Positions 43,209 to 53,207 of a stretch of 64,000 bases of DNA are shown in pieces. Below the pieces are notes generated by a model. That model was not told the DNA's origin. It worked only from the letters and a program-made list of their open reading frames with translations, and made no database searches. The first letter of the stretch is position 1, and every line of letters starts with the position of its first letter. The stretch covers positions 1,426,001 through 1,490,000 of the forward strand of contig JAETXT010000002.1 of assembly GCA_019188255.1 (NCBI GenBank), in the 5' to 3' direction. The DNA is from Verticillium longisporum. Lineage: Eukaryota; Ascomycota; Sordariomycetes; Glomerellales; Plectosphaerellaceae. The translations under genes and the position numbers were made by a program.

Positions 43209-44447
43209 ATGCCGCCTCCCAAGTCATTAGCCGAGCTATGCCTCGAAGCTTGTCAGAAGCATATAAGCCAGCTAACAAGCTTTGGCGATGGCGACTTTCT
43301 GCTACCTCCGCATTATGTTCGCGATTTGCTTTCGAGGATATGGGATCCTGCTCAATTACGCACAATCGAGATCAACTCTCCACAGGTTGCCACTACTGAA
43401 GCCTGGCAGCGCCTGATAGCAAAGGAATTTCCAGTCGAAAGTCGGGACAAAAATTACTTCCCCAAAAACCCGACCAAGTGGTACAAAATTTACGAGAAAT
43501 ATACAATGGAGCGTCAACTTTCTCGGCAAGAGGCCGAGGACCAATTGCGCCGCCAATTCCAGGGTCTCCAAGATAAGAAAGAATCTCGTGTCAGCAGGCT
43601 TGTTGACGACCCAAAGTTTTTGCCGCGACCTCCAAAGACCGGCCGGACCTTTGGGACAAGTGCGCGTCCTGGCGGGAGAGATGCGCCAAGCACCCTCCGT
43701 TTTGGCGGTGGTACTCGCACCAAGATGAATACTGGCGCCGGCGTGCTACGTAAGGCTCGTCGACAGGCTGCAGAACATCACCTCAAGCTTGGGGGCGTTT
43801 TAGCCAGACCAGTGAGCAGGGCCCCGACAGGCACAGTCATAAGAGCCCCTGTCGGCATGGTCAATGCTCGTCGAATCGCCGCTCAGCCAGCATTTAGAGC
43901 CCGTTCTTCACTTCAGCAGAACGCGGCCGACATTCGGGAATCCAGCAGGCCCAACCCAAAGGCCAATTATATCTCGGACTCATCAGATAACGAACTTTGG
44001 AGCGAAGACGAACAGGACGACGAACAGCCCCGTCAAGGCAAACGAGTGAAACCTGACGTGGCCGCTCGAAGTTACAATACTTCACAGATAACGTCCTCAA
44101 GCGCTTCTTCACAGCCGGCAAAGCGCCCCGGGCTCCTCTCGAATGCGCCCAAGTCTAAGGCCAAAACAACAATATTCGCAGAGGATCAATCGACGTCGAC
44201 ATCATCCCGCAACACGCGCCATAGCGACTCGATAGGCGCACAGGCGAAAACGACGCGCCCAGCTCAGAATACCCCAACACAGAGCCTGGGCAGAGATGCT
44301 CATCTGCCGGTGAGTGACTCTCGGAGATCACCGCCGCAGTCACGCTCGAAGGCAACGTCTCCGACCCCCAGTAACCAGCAGTCTATCTCTGCAGCAACCA
44401 AGAAGCGAAAGGCAGTCGATATATTTATGCCTAAAAAGCGTCGATAA
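43209..44447 (+). CDS. ELA1: Elongin A (transcription factor SIII p110 / Ela1-like)
   Basis: Intronless, 412 residues from the ATG at 43209. The N-terminus KSLAELCLEACQKHISQLTS, FLLPPHYVRDLLSRIWDPAQ, LRTIEINSP and WQRLIAKEFPVESRDKNYFP matches the elongin A domain: a BC-box/F-box-like region, then the conserved ..F..... block. KWYKIYEKYTMERQLSRQEA and a coiled region follow. The remaining about 250 residues are basic and Ser-rich, ending in a nuclear-localisation-like KKRKAVDIFMPKKRR. Elongin A pairs with elongin C and, in yeast, with Cul3 to ubiquitinate stalled RNA polymerase II. It is unlikely to be a typical SCF protein, given the match over the whole N-terminal domain. Confidence 0.86.
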   Translation: MPPPKSLAELCLEACQKHISQLTSFGDGDFLLPPHYVRDLLSRIWDPAQLRTIEINSPQVATTEAWQRLIAKEFPVESRDKNYFPKNPTKWYKIYEKYTMERQLSRQEAEDQLRRQFQGLQDKKESRVSRLVDDPKFLPRPPKTGRTFGTSARPGGRDAPSTLRFGGGTRTKMNTGAGVLRKARRQAAEHHLKLGGVLARPVSRAPTGTVIRAPVGMVNARRIAAQPAFRARSSLQQNAADIRESSRPNPKANYISDSSDNELWSEDEQDDEQPRQGKRVKPDVAARSYNTSQITSSSASSQPAKRPGLLSNAPKSKAKTTIFAEDQSTSTSSRNTRHSDSIGAQAKTTRPAQNTPTQSLGRDAHLPVSDSRRSPPQSRSKATSPTPSNQQSISAATKKRKAVDIFMPKKRR

Positions 44448-44942
44448 TGCGAACGTGCATTCTTAATTGGATTCTTTAGACTGGTTACGACATCCAGGCA
44501 GTTTCTGGGCCAAGGTGTATCTGTATAGGATAGGGTTGGGAGCGTGGCGTTAGGATGGTAGATACCTGGATTTAAGGTGGCTAAATGCGATTATCTCTAT
44601 TTCTGCAGTCTGTGCCAACGACTGAGACATCATTTCACTGTTGACGCTGGATTTCGGAGCACTCAAGCAACTACTCTTTGACAAGCTTCCTCGGTCGTCA
44701 AGTAGTGCAGCAGAAAGGTTGGCATGGTCATAATTACCCATATGCAGCCCCTGCAGTCTACGGCAGTTGAAACTTTCTTGACTCCGCGTAAATAACCATG
44801 ACACCGAGCCCGATGACGCCGGCCTTATGTGCGCGTAGCGGTCTGTTGCACGCAGGATCACCTCTGAATGGATCACCAGTGGCATGATGTTTGTTTGTAG
44901 TTTATGTCTCCCAGGACCTTCAAGACCATCCAACTGAACGTA
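44448..44942. other. Convergent intergenic gap
   Basis: 3' ends of elongin A (+) and NEDD8 (-). A 127-codon minus-strand frame (44933-44550) is not protein-like. Confidence 0.55.
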
Positions 44943-45375
44943 TTATTTGGCGCCCATGGCAGCTCCGCCGCGAAGTGCCAGAACAAGGTGAAGTGTCGCA
45001 CCAGCCTCGAGACCGTATTCGGATGCTGACTTGTCGTCAACCCTGCACTCGGTCAGATGTTACAAATTTATTGAAATATGGGCGTTGGAGAAGCTGGTTA
45101 GGACCTACATCTGCTTGCCACCGAAGATGAGGCGCTGCTGAACCGGCGGTATTCCCTCCTTCTCCTCTACCTTCTCCTTGATCTGCGAGACCTACGCAAG
45201 TAAAGTCAGCGGACAGTGGTGCTACTGATTTAGGGACCACAAACAAACCTTGTATTCATTTTCAATGTCCAGCTCAATCTCCTTGCCCGTGAGCGTTCGG
45301 ACCCTGTGTCGCAGCCGTCAATCAAGGGACTGTGTAGAGGGTTGAGTCGGGGAGTCTTTCGTACTTGATGAGCAT
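44943..45375 (-). CDS. RUB1: NEDD8/Rub1 ubiquitin-like modifier
   Basis: NEDD8 activates cullin-RING ligases by modifying the cullin. Four exons: 45375-45365 (only 11 nt), 45303-45249, 45191-45109 and 45042-44943, giving 82 residues. The introns are 61, 57 and 66 nt, all GT-AG. The product begins MLIKVRTLTGKEIELDIENE and continues SQIKEKVEEKEGIPPVQQRL and IFGGKQM. The mature end is LVLALRGG (Gly75-Gly76) followed by the six-residue tail AAMGAK, which Yuh1/DEN1-type proteases would remove. Ala72, which distinguishes NEDD8 from ubiquitin (Arg72), is present. There is no ribosomal fusion. The tiny first exon makes the gene invisible to simple ORF searches. Confidence 0.96.
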
Positions 45376-46286
45376 CTTGGTTGTAGCCTACGGTCGAAAA
45401 AGTCGGTAGAACGGACGTGGTTCTGGAGGTAGATGTCTTACGCAGCTAATCTCTGAGTCGATGATCGGTGAAGTACCTGCTAGGTATTAAGGTATTCGGA
45501 GGCAAGCCAGATAGGTAGTCATGTAGAAGGAGCTCTACCATCCACCAGACTCGCTAGAAGGTCGCTGCCTTCTGGTGGGGGCGGGGTTCTCCCGGCCCGC
45601 CCCAGCACCAGTGAGTGGGTCATCGACCCAAGCTCGGAGGCTCGCTAGCGTTCGTGATCGTCAGCGGCGTGTCAAGCCTGTATCTGATGCCAATAGACCG
45701 TGATCGGCTGAAACCCATGGTGTGAAGATTAACAATTTACCTCAGTTGCCAGAGATCGCAGCCCCAACATATCAGTCAGCAACAATAATATGTCAATTTG
45801 CGTTACATCTAGCTCTCAAAGCACAGTCATGTTGAATTCCTCCGGGTCCTCCGTACATTATGAACCAACGCTATGCACTGCTCAAGGGATACCGGGGGAA
45901 GTAGTCCCAATTATTTCCTTCTGCAATTGAGAATCTTCGAGCAGCTGCTGACGATGGGTTCAAGGAGTGAGACGCTTGAGAGGGAAGTTTGAAGCCAGAT
46001 CAGATGAGCAGCTCCCGAGCCTGACGACCGATATCGTCTCAGGAGCGAGGTCACGCTCGCGTGTGGAGAGCGGCGGCGGCATGCTGTAGCCCTTCGCACT
46101 GTAAGGTTGGGCTTCGGTGATAATGGCAAGTACAGTAGAGACGGACTCGGCGTATGATCCTAGGATCAACCCTTAAGGCTGTTCATTAATGGGAGTATAG
46201 TACAGGTTAGCCGGATCGGCTTTGGTGTAGTACAGTGGAGATTTAGCATCCTGGAGATTCGGTGGCGATGAGAAGCTCCATGTGCT
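45376..46286. other. Intergenic between NEDD8 and prohibitin-2
   Basis: NEDD8 promoter and PHB2 3' side. It contains degenerate CCTAGGTA motifs (45479-45520) and a block of nested hairpins (45542-45603). No gene seen. Confidence 0.5.
45542..45603. repeat. Block of overlapping perfect inverted repeats
   Basis: ccaccaga (45542-45549) pairs with tctggtgg (45571-45578). Inside it agaagg (45556-45561) pairs with ccttct (45568-45573) over a 6-base loop. Directly after it ggggcggg (45578-45585) pairs with cccgcccc (45596-45603). It is not followed by a clear T-run. Confidence 0.8.
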
Positions 46287-47339
46287 CTACTTCTTTTCCA
46301 CATTCTCAAAGACATTGAGACCTAGACCCTCAGAGTCTAGCAGGAGCCTGTTCTTTCCGCCAGATTCCTGCATCTGCTGGGCGATGAAACGAGCGTTCTC
46401 GATCTTCTTCAGCTCGACGTAGGCCTTGTTCTTTCTGATGGCGTCACCAATCAGCTCAGCTGACCGCGCCTCACCCTGTGCCTTGACAACCATAGCCTGC
46501 TTTTCCTGGCGAGCCTTGTCGACGATGAAAGCAGCCCTTTGGGCTTCTTGCTGTGCAACCTGCTTGGCCTCTACAGCCGCAGTGAACTCTGGCGAGAAGG
46601 CGAGATGCTACAGGCCACGTCAGTACTGAGGTACTAATATATGGGGGGAAAGGACCAACCGTAAGGGACACATCGTCAAGAAGGATATTGAATCGAGCTG
46701 CCCTCCTCGACAGGTTCTCGCGAACAAGCTTGGCGACCATCTCTCGCTGAGTGATCAGCTGGCTTGCGTTGAACTGTGCGACGACACTCTTCAAGACCTC
46801 GTTCACGATAGAAGGAAGCACCCTCTCGTCATAATCGGTGCCAAGAGTGCGATAAATCTGCGGCAGAGCGTTGATTTCCGGTCGGGACAGCACTCGGCAT
46901 GTAATGTTGACCATCTGCAGATCCTTGGTACCGGTCAAGGAAGCGACGCTCCTCGGCTTCGCGCGGACATCATATACAACCGGCGTTTCGAGCCAGGGAA
47001 GCATGAAATGTGTGCCTGGAGTAACAAAGATGAGTAAAGGGGCACAAGTTCAGGAGCTCGAGGCTCGGATGACACGGATCTTAACTATACCTTCGTTGTA
47101 GATATCTTTGCCGACGCCGCTAATTCTCCGGTACTTGATGGCTCTCTGGCCACCGTCGACGTTGAAGATCGCGTTCTGAGCAAAAAGGCAGTGCCTGCTA
47201 GGGCAATCATAGCTCCGACGCCCATACCAACACCTCGAGGTCCTCCAGGCATACCACCTCCGCCTCGTCGCTGAGTCTGCTGCGCTACGGCGCGGAGGCG
47301 CTGGTAGGCCTCCTCCATTGGGTTCTTTCCGCCGGACAT
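46287..47339 (-). CDS. PHB2: Prohibitin-2, with an apparent one-base frameshift
   Basis: Prohibitins form rings in the mitochondrial inner membrane that stabilise respiratory and protease complexes. Three exons: 47339-47091, 47015-46660 and 46607-46287 (introns 75 and 52 nt). The protein is 308 residues once the frame is corrected. The Gly-rich start MSGGKNPMEEAYQRLRAV is followed by the membrane segment GVGAMIALAGTAFLL. Then come FNVDGGQRAIKYRRI, THFMLPWLETPVVYDVRAKP, the SPFH core and the coiled coil (FTAAVEAKQVAQQEAQRAAF, KARQEKQAMVVKAQGEARSA). The frame breaks right after AFLL: near 47174-47179 one base is missing, so the first frame runs on as RTRSSTSTV while the true one continues NAIFNVDGG. 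Total length fits 309 codons only with one base added. Divergent from prefoldin-2. Confidence 0.93.
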
Positions 47340-47796
47340 GATGATAGTCGATCTCGGGATCGCCTGCGTAGTTCTGCTCTTTGCGTGGCCGAGAAGGGGT
47401 CGGAAGGGTTCGATCAGAATCAAAAGTCGACAGCTGATTGCATGGAGCACAGGGTTGGTCGCGAAGCTCCGAAGAAAATGGAAGACGGCATCGACCTCAG
47501 GCGTCGAGGCGAGGCGCACGGACCACAGCGCAGCATTACCTCAGCACTGTGCGCCAGTACTCTCCCTCACACTCATCAGCGGCCCACCACTTGAAGCCTG
47601 TCTCCAGGGTCATCCTCACGAGCTTAGTTACCTTATCGAGGGTATATCGAGGCACAACAGGCTTACTAGCGATATTTCGCATCTATTCGAACGACTGGAC
47701 ACGCTCCATCACCGACACGTATACATTTCGTCTTCGTCATTTGCGCCGCACTGAATTTGGTCGTATGCGAAAGTTCTCGACAAGCCCCTTACAAAT
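47340..47796. promoter_or_regulatory. Divergent promoter region of PHB2 and prefoldin-2
   Basis: 457 bp between two outward-facing starts, one of the most compact bidirectional promoters here. No gene seen. Confidence 0.55.
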
Positions 47797-48438
47797 ATGT
47801 CGTCTCAAACCGCAGCACAGGCCAATCCAAGGAAGCAGCAAGGTGTGTGATTCGAAAACTTGATGGACCGTCTAACTGACGTGGTTCCGACTTAGAACTG
47901 CAAAATCAGTACACTGTCTACAAGAACACACTGCAGCAGATTGCACAGAAGATTGGTGATGTAGAGCAAGAGGCTGAGGAACACAAGTACGTTGCCGTAA
48001 TTCTTTTTCGTATCCAAGTCGATCTTTTCGTTTGGTCGGGCCTTTGTGTTCACGAAGACTTCTGTGCGCAACTGCGAGCGTCTTCTTTCTACAAAGGCTC
48101 TTCCCACGTCTTGTAGTCTTGACCGCCCTACCCTCACTGCCCCTCTAACTATACTGCAGGCTGGTTCTCGAAACCCTGCAGCCGCTGTCAGGAGACCGCA
48201 AGGCATTCCGTCTTATCAACGGTGTTTTGATGGAACAGACAGTTCAAGATGTTATGCCTGCGCTCAAGACCAATTCCGAGGGCCTGAAGAAGGTCCTCGA
48301 AGACCTTGTGAAGCAGTACAAAACGAAACAAGATGAGTTGGAGAAATGGAAGGTGTGTATGGTCCCCCTCACGACACCCGGAACCTGTTTTAACAAGTTC
48401 TACAGAAGAAGCACAATATCCAAGTCGTCCAGTCGTGA
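47797..48438 (+). CDS. GIM4: Prefoldin subunit 2 (GIM4)
   Basis: Prefoldin passes unfolded actin and tubulin to the CCT chaperonin. Four exons: 47797-47842, 47896-47986, 48160-48352 and 48406-48438, giving 120 residues. The second intron (173 nt) is long for this genome. The beta-class prefoldin pattern is complete: helix one (QNQYTVYKNTLQQIAQKIGD, EQEAEEHKLVLETLQPL), the hairpin turn SGDRKAFRLINGVLMEQTVQ and helix two (LKTNSEGLKKVLEDLVKQYK, KQDELEKWKKKHNIQVV). The last exon encodes only ten residues. The identification rests on the hairpin sequence, which is diagnostic for subunit 2. Confidence 0.91.
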
Positions 48439-51138
48439 GATCAGGCCGATTAGCTGTGCGAATAAAAGACTAATTGCCTGGGAGGTAACTTTTGTACGAG
48501 CGCCAAGTCACAGACGCAACTTTTATCAATACCAGCGGCTATGTATCCATTCACTGAGGTATTCTACCACTGAGACAGATCGAGTATGCTGCAGCGGATT
48601 TGACTACCGCGTTAGAATGACCTCGGCATGGTAAAGAAATGTGGGAGCGAGCCTGCAGCGATGTCATGTTGCTGCCACGTGCTGTGCATTTGTTTCAGCA
48701 AACGACTCGAAATCCAGATCTTTCGAATCAAACCATAGTGTGTCGGTATAGCACAAGGCCTAGCACAGGGCCCTTGCGGAGCGTGCAATGACGATGAATC
48801 TCGTATGTGGACTGCCTTGACCACAGTGACGCCAGAGGCTGTGGGTTTCCAGACTCGTTACCGGAGAACGACGGTGCTTGAAATCGTCAGAGGGTAAAAG
48901 TTGTTCATTGCCAGTCACAAAGTTCGAGCCTTCGATGCATGTGTGCCCGGTTGATTGTTGTGTGTGAGTGACTGATGCCTAACTTGGCTGACGAGGCATT
49001 CCGGGGCGAGCTCGGTCAGGGCTGATGGTGCCTTTGTGTTGTCTGTAATCTAGGCGCAGGCCAACGCACAAGTATGCAACCTTTTCGGCGTTCACCCATG
49101 CGCCTTACTTCCGACGCTGGGTGTGCAATGCTCTGCAGCGCAGCAAACAGTATGTCAGGGCGGTCTGTGTGAGGAGGCAGAGCTATTGGCTCCCAAATGA
49201 AGGGGCCTAACGTGCGTGGGTGATGCATGCAGGGACGCCAATACGATAGCCTGGGTTGGACGGCCAACAACTGGCGGATCTGTAGTGGTGGACAGACAGA
49301 CGGGAGACGTTGAAGCAGTCCATCGCAACAACAGTTGAATAGTCTGACCGACCGGTGTTCATCCTGCCACGGCGGCCTGACCAGCCCCTCGAACAGCCAT
49401 TTCAGTGAAGTGTTTATATGCGCATCCAGATCCAATGTGCCTTAACTCTCCCTGCTTGTTTGCAGACCACCTGGTAAACGGATAGATGCTATCGATAATG
49501 ATCCAGCTTTCGTTGGTCAATCCTGATGCTCGGCGTTAGTAATGCAACATGGATTCGGATCGCAGGCTTCTCATCCTGTACTCACTTTCCAAGGTCGGCA
49601 TCGGACAGCCATGGGGTCTTCCGTTAGGTCCGCGCCTAAACTCTGCACCTAACCTAGGTAACCTGCAGGAGCTCACCGCTCGCCATAGGACATCTGAATT
49701 GATGTACGACACAACGTGATCTTGACGTTACGGTAAAACATTCAGCACGCTCGCGTAGCATTCTCGAATTGATGAGAATAAATCTGTGTTCTGGTCTTTT
49801 TTTTTTGGTTTATTTTGCCACGACGAGTGATGGATTTTGTTGCACCTTGTCAGGCCTGGACGGGGATGAGAGATTCATGACCCCAGTTGGAACGCGAGGC
49901 GGGACGTCATCCCACTGTCTCTGTCAATGAACTCCCAAGAGGGGCCAAGTCCTAGGTGGGAGGTGTCGCTGTTAAGGGGCGGGCCTCTGTCTGTTGGCCA
50001 GGGTCCCTTCCTACCTAGGTACCTTGCCTGCGCATTTGCGCTGCTCCTTGTGGTGTCGCATTCAGCCGCGTGTTAGTGACTGCCCAGTCCCTGAGTGGCT
50101 GATAGGTACCTCCTCGAGAGCGAAGGCGACATGTAGTGGAGAAGGTACTTATCAGCTCCCTCATTCTCGCGTAATGCAGAGGTATCGCAAGTGCTCAACA
50201 CATGAGCCAGCCTAAAAAGATACTTGCCTACATCAGCCATGTTTACATGCCTTATCTGCTGTTCCCTTTTTCCCTTTGTTGACGACCTTCCCTGCAAGCG
50301 CAAGGCGCTCCTGCTTCCATGTCATTCACCTGCTTCGAGACCCAATCCACTTCACGTTCTCCCTCCTGCAACACCCCACGTTCTTGCAGCCATCGATACG
50401 AGTGCCCGGCATCCCAGGCGTATCTCCCTTGCGACATTGACCGAACAACGCAGGCACCCAACGCGCAAAAGTTACAGCCCAAGCATCTGGGCGCCCGAGC
50501 CGTCAAACAACCAAGTGACTACACAACCAGGCGACCGCCTTGATGACCTGGCGCCAACAGTAGAGGTACGCGTGAGGGTCACTCCCGCTTGCCCGTGCCG
50601 GCCTTGCCTTTCTGACACGCCATTGCAGCCCGTATACCCAGTCATCCCGCCCTCGCAGGCAACAGCCCGATCCCCGGTGTAACCCGCGGAACTGCCCGAA
50701 GCCGCACCCATAGCACCCATTTGCCGACACCGCGCTCACGTCACAGCCCACTCAACTGGTCTCAGCCTGTCAAGATTGATCTGTCACGCGGTCTGCCCAC
50801 CTCCGCCTCGTCATCGCGCACCTGCTACCCCAGGTTTCTTGCGACCGAATCACACTTAGCGTCTGCCTTCCTTGGAAGATATCCTCCTGTGCCTTCACGC
50901 GTCCCCAGCGGCCTGTCACGATCCACGAGCACCATCAGCGATTCGTCACAACCCTAGCTCAAGATCTAAAGAGGGGCTAGCACTGTAGGATTTGACGCAG
51001 GTGTGCAGCTAAGCCGCAAAACTTGCAAGCCTTACCGTTTCCTGCGACGTGTCAAGGAACACATTACCTAGCCCGTTGTGCGATCCGCGAGACCCAAGTA
51101 ATTACCAGGACGCCAGCAACCGCTGCAGGTAGCCAAAT
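48439..51138. other. Longest gene-free stretch (2.7 kb) upstream of HAP3
   Basis: Between prefoldin-2 (+) and HAP3 (+). Open frames to 152 codons (50224-50682) have Pro/Ser/Arg-rich, random-looking content. There is a run of T at about 49798-49806, and CCTAGGTA motifs at 49651-49665 and 50011-50030. It could include a long HAP3 leader with introns or a non-coding RNA. Confidence 0.45.
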
Positions 51139-52176
51139 ATGTCGGACTCCCCCCAATCTGCTTCGAAGGATGTCGACCAAGGTGTACCGTCACCCGACGA
51201 GGAAGGACAAATGAACGACCCCCAAGACCCACACTCTGGCGGGCTCACCTATGAGTTTGAGGTAAAAGAGCAAGACAGATGGTTGCCCATAGCCAATGGT
51301 AAGTCTTCTGTCCCTGGTCTCCACGCGGGATGTGTATAGCTCTGGACAGCGCCAAACCAAGCATACCCATCTTTGCTGCCTTCCCGTAACTGTGAACGAT
51401 CGATTCGAGTATCACTCTTTTCGCCACTCTTTTGAGCCCTTGGCCGGCTTTCGGCTCATCCCACGAGTAGCAAGAGGCTAGCCAGCGGCTCACGTCGGAC
51501 TTGCCCATGTCTCGCGATTCGCCTCTACAACTGCCGGAAACGCCGTGCATTTCTAGGAACGACGACGAGCGCTATGAGGAACTTGATGCTAATATTCGTA
51601 ACTTTGCTCCAGTCGCCCGCATCATGAAGAACGCTCTGCCTGAAAATGCCAAAATCGCAAAAGAGGCCAAAGAATGCATGCAAGAGTGTGTCAGCGAGTT
51701 CATCTCCTTCATCACCAGCGAAGGTAGGTCCTGCTTCTCTACCAGTGGCATGCAAAACAGACGACTGACCGGTTACCCAGCTTCCGAGAAGTGTCACCAG
51801 GAGAAACGTAAGACAGTCAATGGCGAGGACATTTTGTTTGCCATGACATCGCTAGGCTTCGAAAATTATGCCGAGGCGCTCAAAATCTATCTCTCGAAAT
51901 ACCGCGAAGTAAGTTTCAACGTGTGTTCCCCCCGATTTGCGACGTGCTAATCGATAGAAGCATCAATCTCAGACGAACTGAGGCGAGGGTGGACAGGGTG
52001 CACGCCCTAACAGCGCCTATGGCGGCCAGCCTCCCACAGGTGCTGGCAGCTTCCAGGCTGAGGCTTCCGGTAACATTCTGGGCGCGCAACCCGGAGAAGG
52101 CGGTGCAGATGCCTCAAACTACATGTATCCTCCGCAGTCGGGCCACAATGGTGCTGGAGCTGGCGAGGGCTACTAA
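51139..52176 (+). CDS. HAP3: CCAAT-binding factor subunit HAP3 (NF-YB), with an in-frame TGA in the last exon
   Basis: HAP3/HapC is the histone-fold subunit that, with HAP5 and HAP2, binds CCAAT boxes. The exons are 51139-51298, 51613-51723, 51781-51908 and 51958-52176. The first intron is unusually long (314 nt). The histone fold is complete: [59 protein letters not shown] and [20 protein letters not shown]. In the last exon the frame reads KHQSQTN, a TGA at 51979-51981, then [20 protein letters not shown] and a Gly/Tyr-rich tail ending [11 protein letters not shown] at the TAA at 52174-52176. The tail is plainly coding. Either the TGA is an error or mutation (CGA to TGA fits), or splicing uses the CAG at 51994-51996, which skips the TGA in frame. 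Confidence 0.9.
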
Positions 52177-53207
52177 GCTGTCTTTGTGTGGGGGCTTGTC
52201 AACGCTTGTGGACCATGAGGTCGGGTAAAATCAGTACCTGACATGTGTCTGACTGTGTACAAGTGAAGGGGGCAGCGAATGCTATCATGAGATATGTGCA
52301 ACAGGCGTGTTCGGAAGACAGAAGCCATTCAGTGTGATATGGCGATGTCAACAATCAGGGGCAGTGAGTCGCTCGGTTGTGACAGGCGTGGGAACGGATT
52401 TGACAGACGTACATATGCTGGCTGGAGTTCCTAATCGTCAGACATGTCTAAACAGGACAAATGGCCCAGGTCGGGCATCACTCCCTCAGTCAAAACCCAG
52501 GCGCCTCGCTTCAACGGCATCTGATCACCTGCTGACGATATACATGCCTCGGGCTGTTCAGGAATGATTTTGTCAGAGGCTGAGCAAACCACCAGTTTCG
52601 CACCCTGACATGGTAGTCCCGCCCATCCAGCTAATCTTAGAGGCGGTATGACATGCGTTGAATGGCAAAATCCGTGGTAACCCCACTTTGTACTGATTTT
52701 CCAATTTGCTGGGGGGTTCTATTGGAGATTGCGACGGCAATGTCACTGCATGAGAAGAAGACGCCATCTTTGGCTCAAACCGAGTCTTGACCTGACGCCG
52801 GCGGATAGAATGTGGATGTCAGAGACAGTGCAGTCATCAAGCTCTTATCGATAAGCTAGGCAACGAGAGGTGGGTCCATCCAGGAGCCGCCCTTGACATG
52901 GGATGGCCCGTGCCATGGTTTCGTCAGACCCTCGCCTTTCCTTCCCTCTTCCTTCCCCACCTGCAAGACGGGGGGCGTCCGAAGAAAACCGAAAAAATCC
53001 CCAGACTTTCTTTCGGCGCCTTATTCAAAGTGCACGAGAGGTCGTTCATTTGCCTTGCCGCCAACCACATATTATCCTGATGGTATCACCCCGAATGAGC
53101 GACTCTCAGAATACCACGTATTTCATTGAAGATATCGGCCGTTCGTCCTAGATTCCTCGCTTCTCTCTCCAACCCGAGGGTCTGCACCCATCAGCCTAGC
53201 GCCTATC
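52177..53207. other. Intergenic between HAP3 and RRN3
   Basis: HAP3 3' UTR and RRN3 promoter. Short frames only, no gene seen. Confidence 0.55.

Noticed and set aside
50224..50682. 152-codon plus-strand open frame upstream of HAP3
   Set aside because: Pro/Arg/Ser-rich with no domain; overlapping frames are equally long.
51958..52176. Selenocysteine or reassigned TGA in HAP3
   Set aside because: Fungi of this group lack selenoprotein synthesis and other genes here end with TGA (SUMO, VPS37, prefoldin-2).
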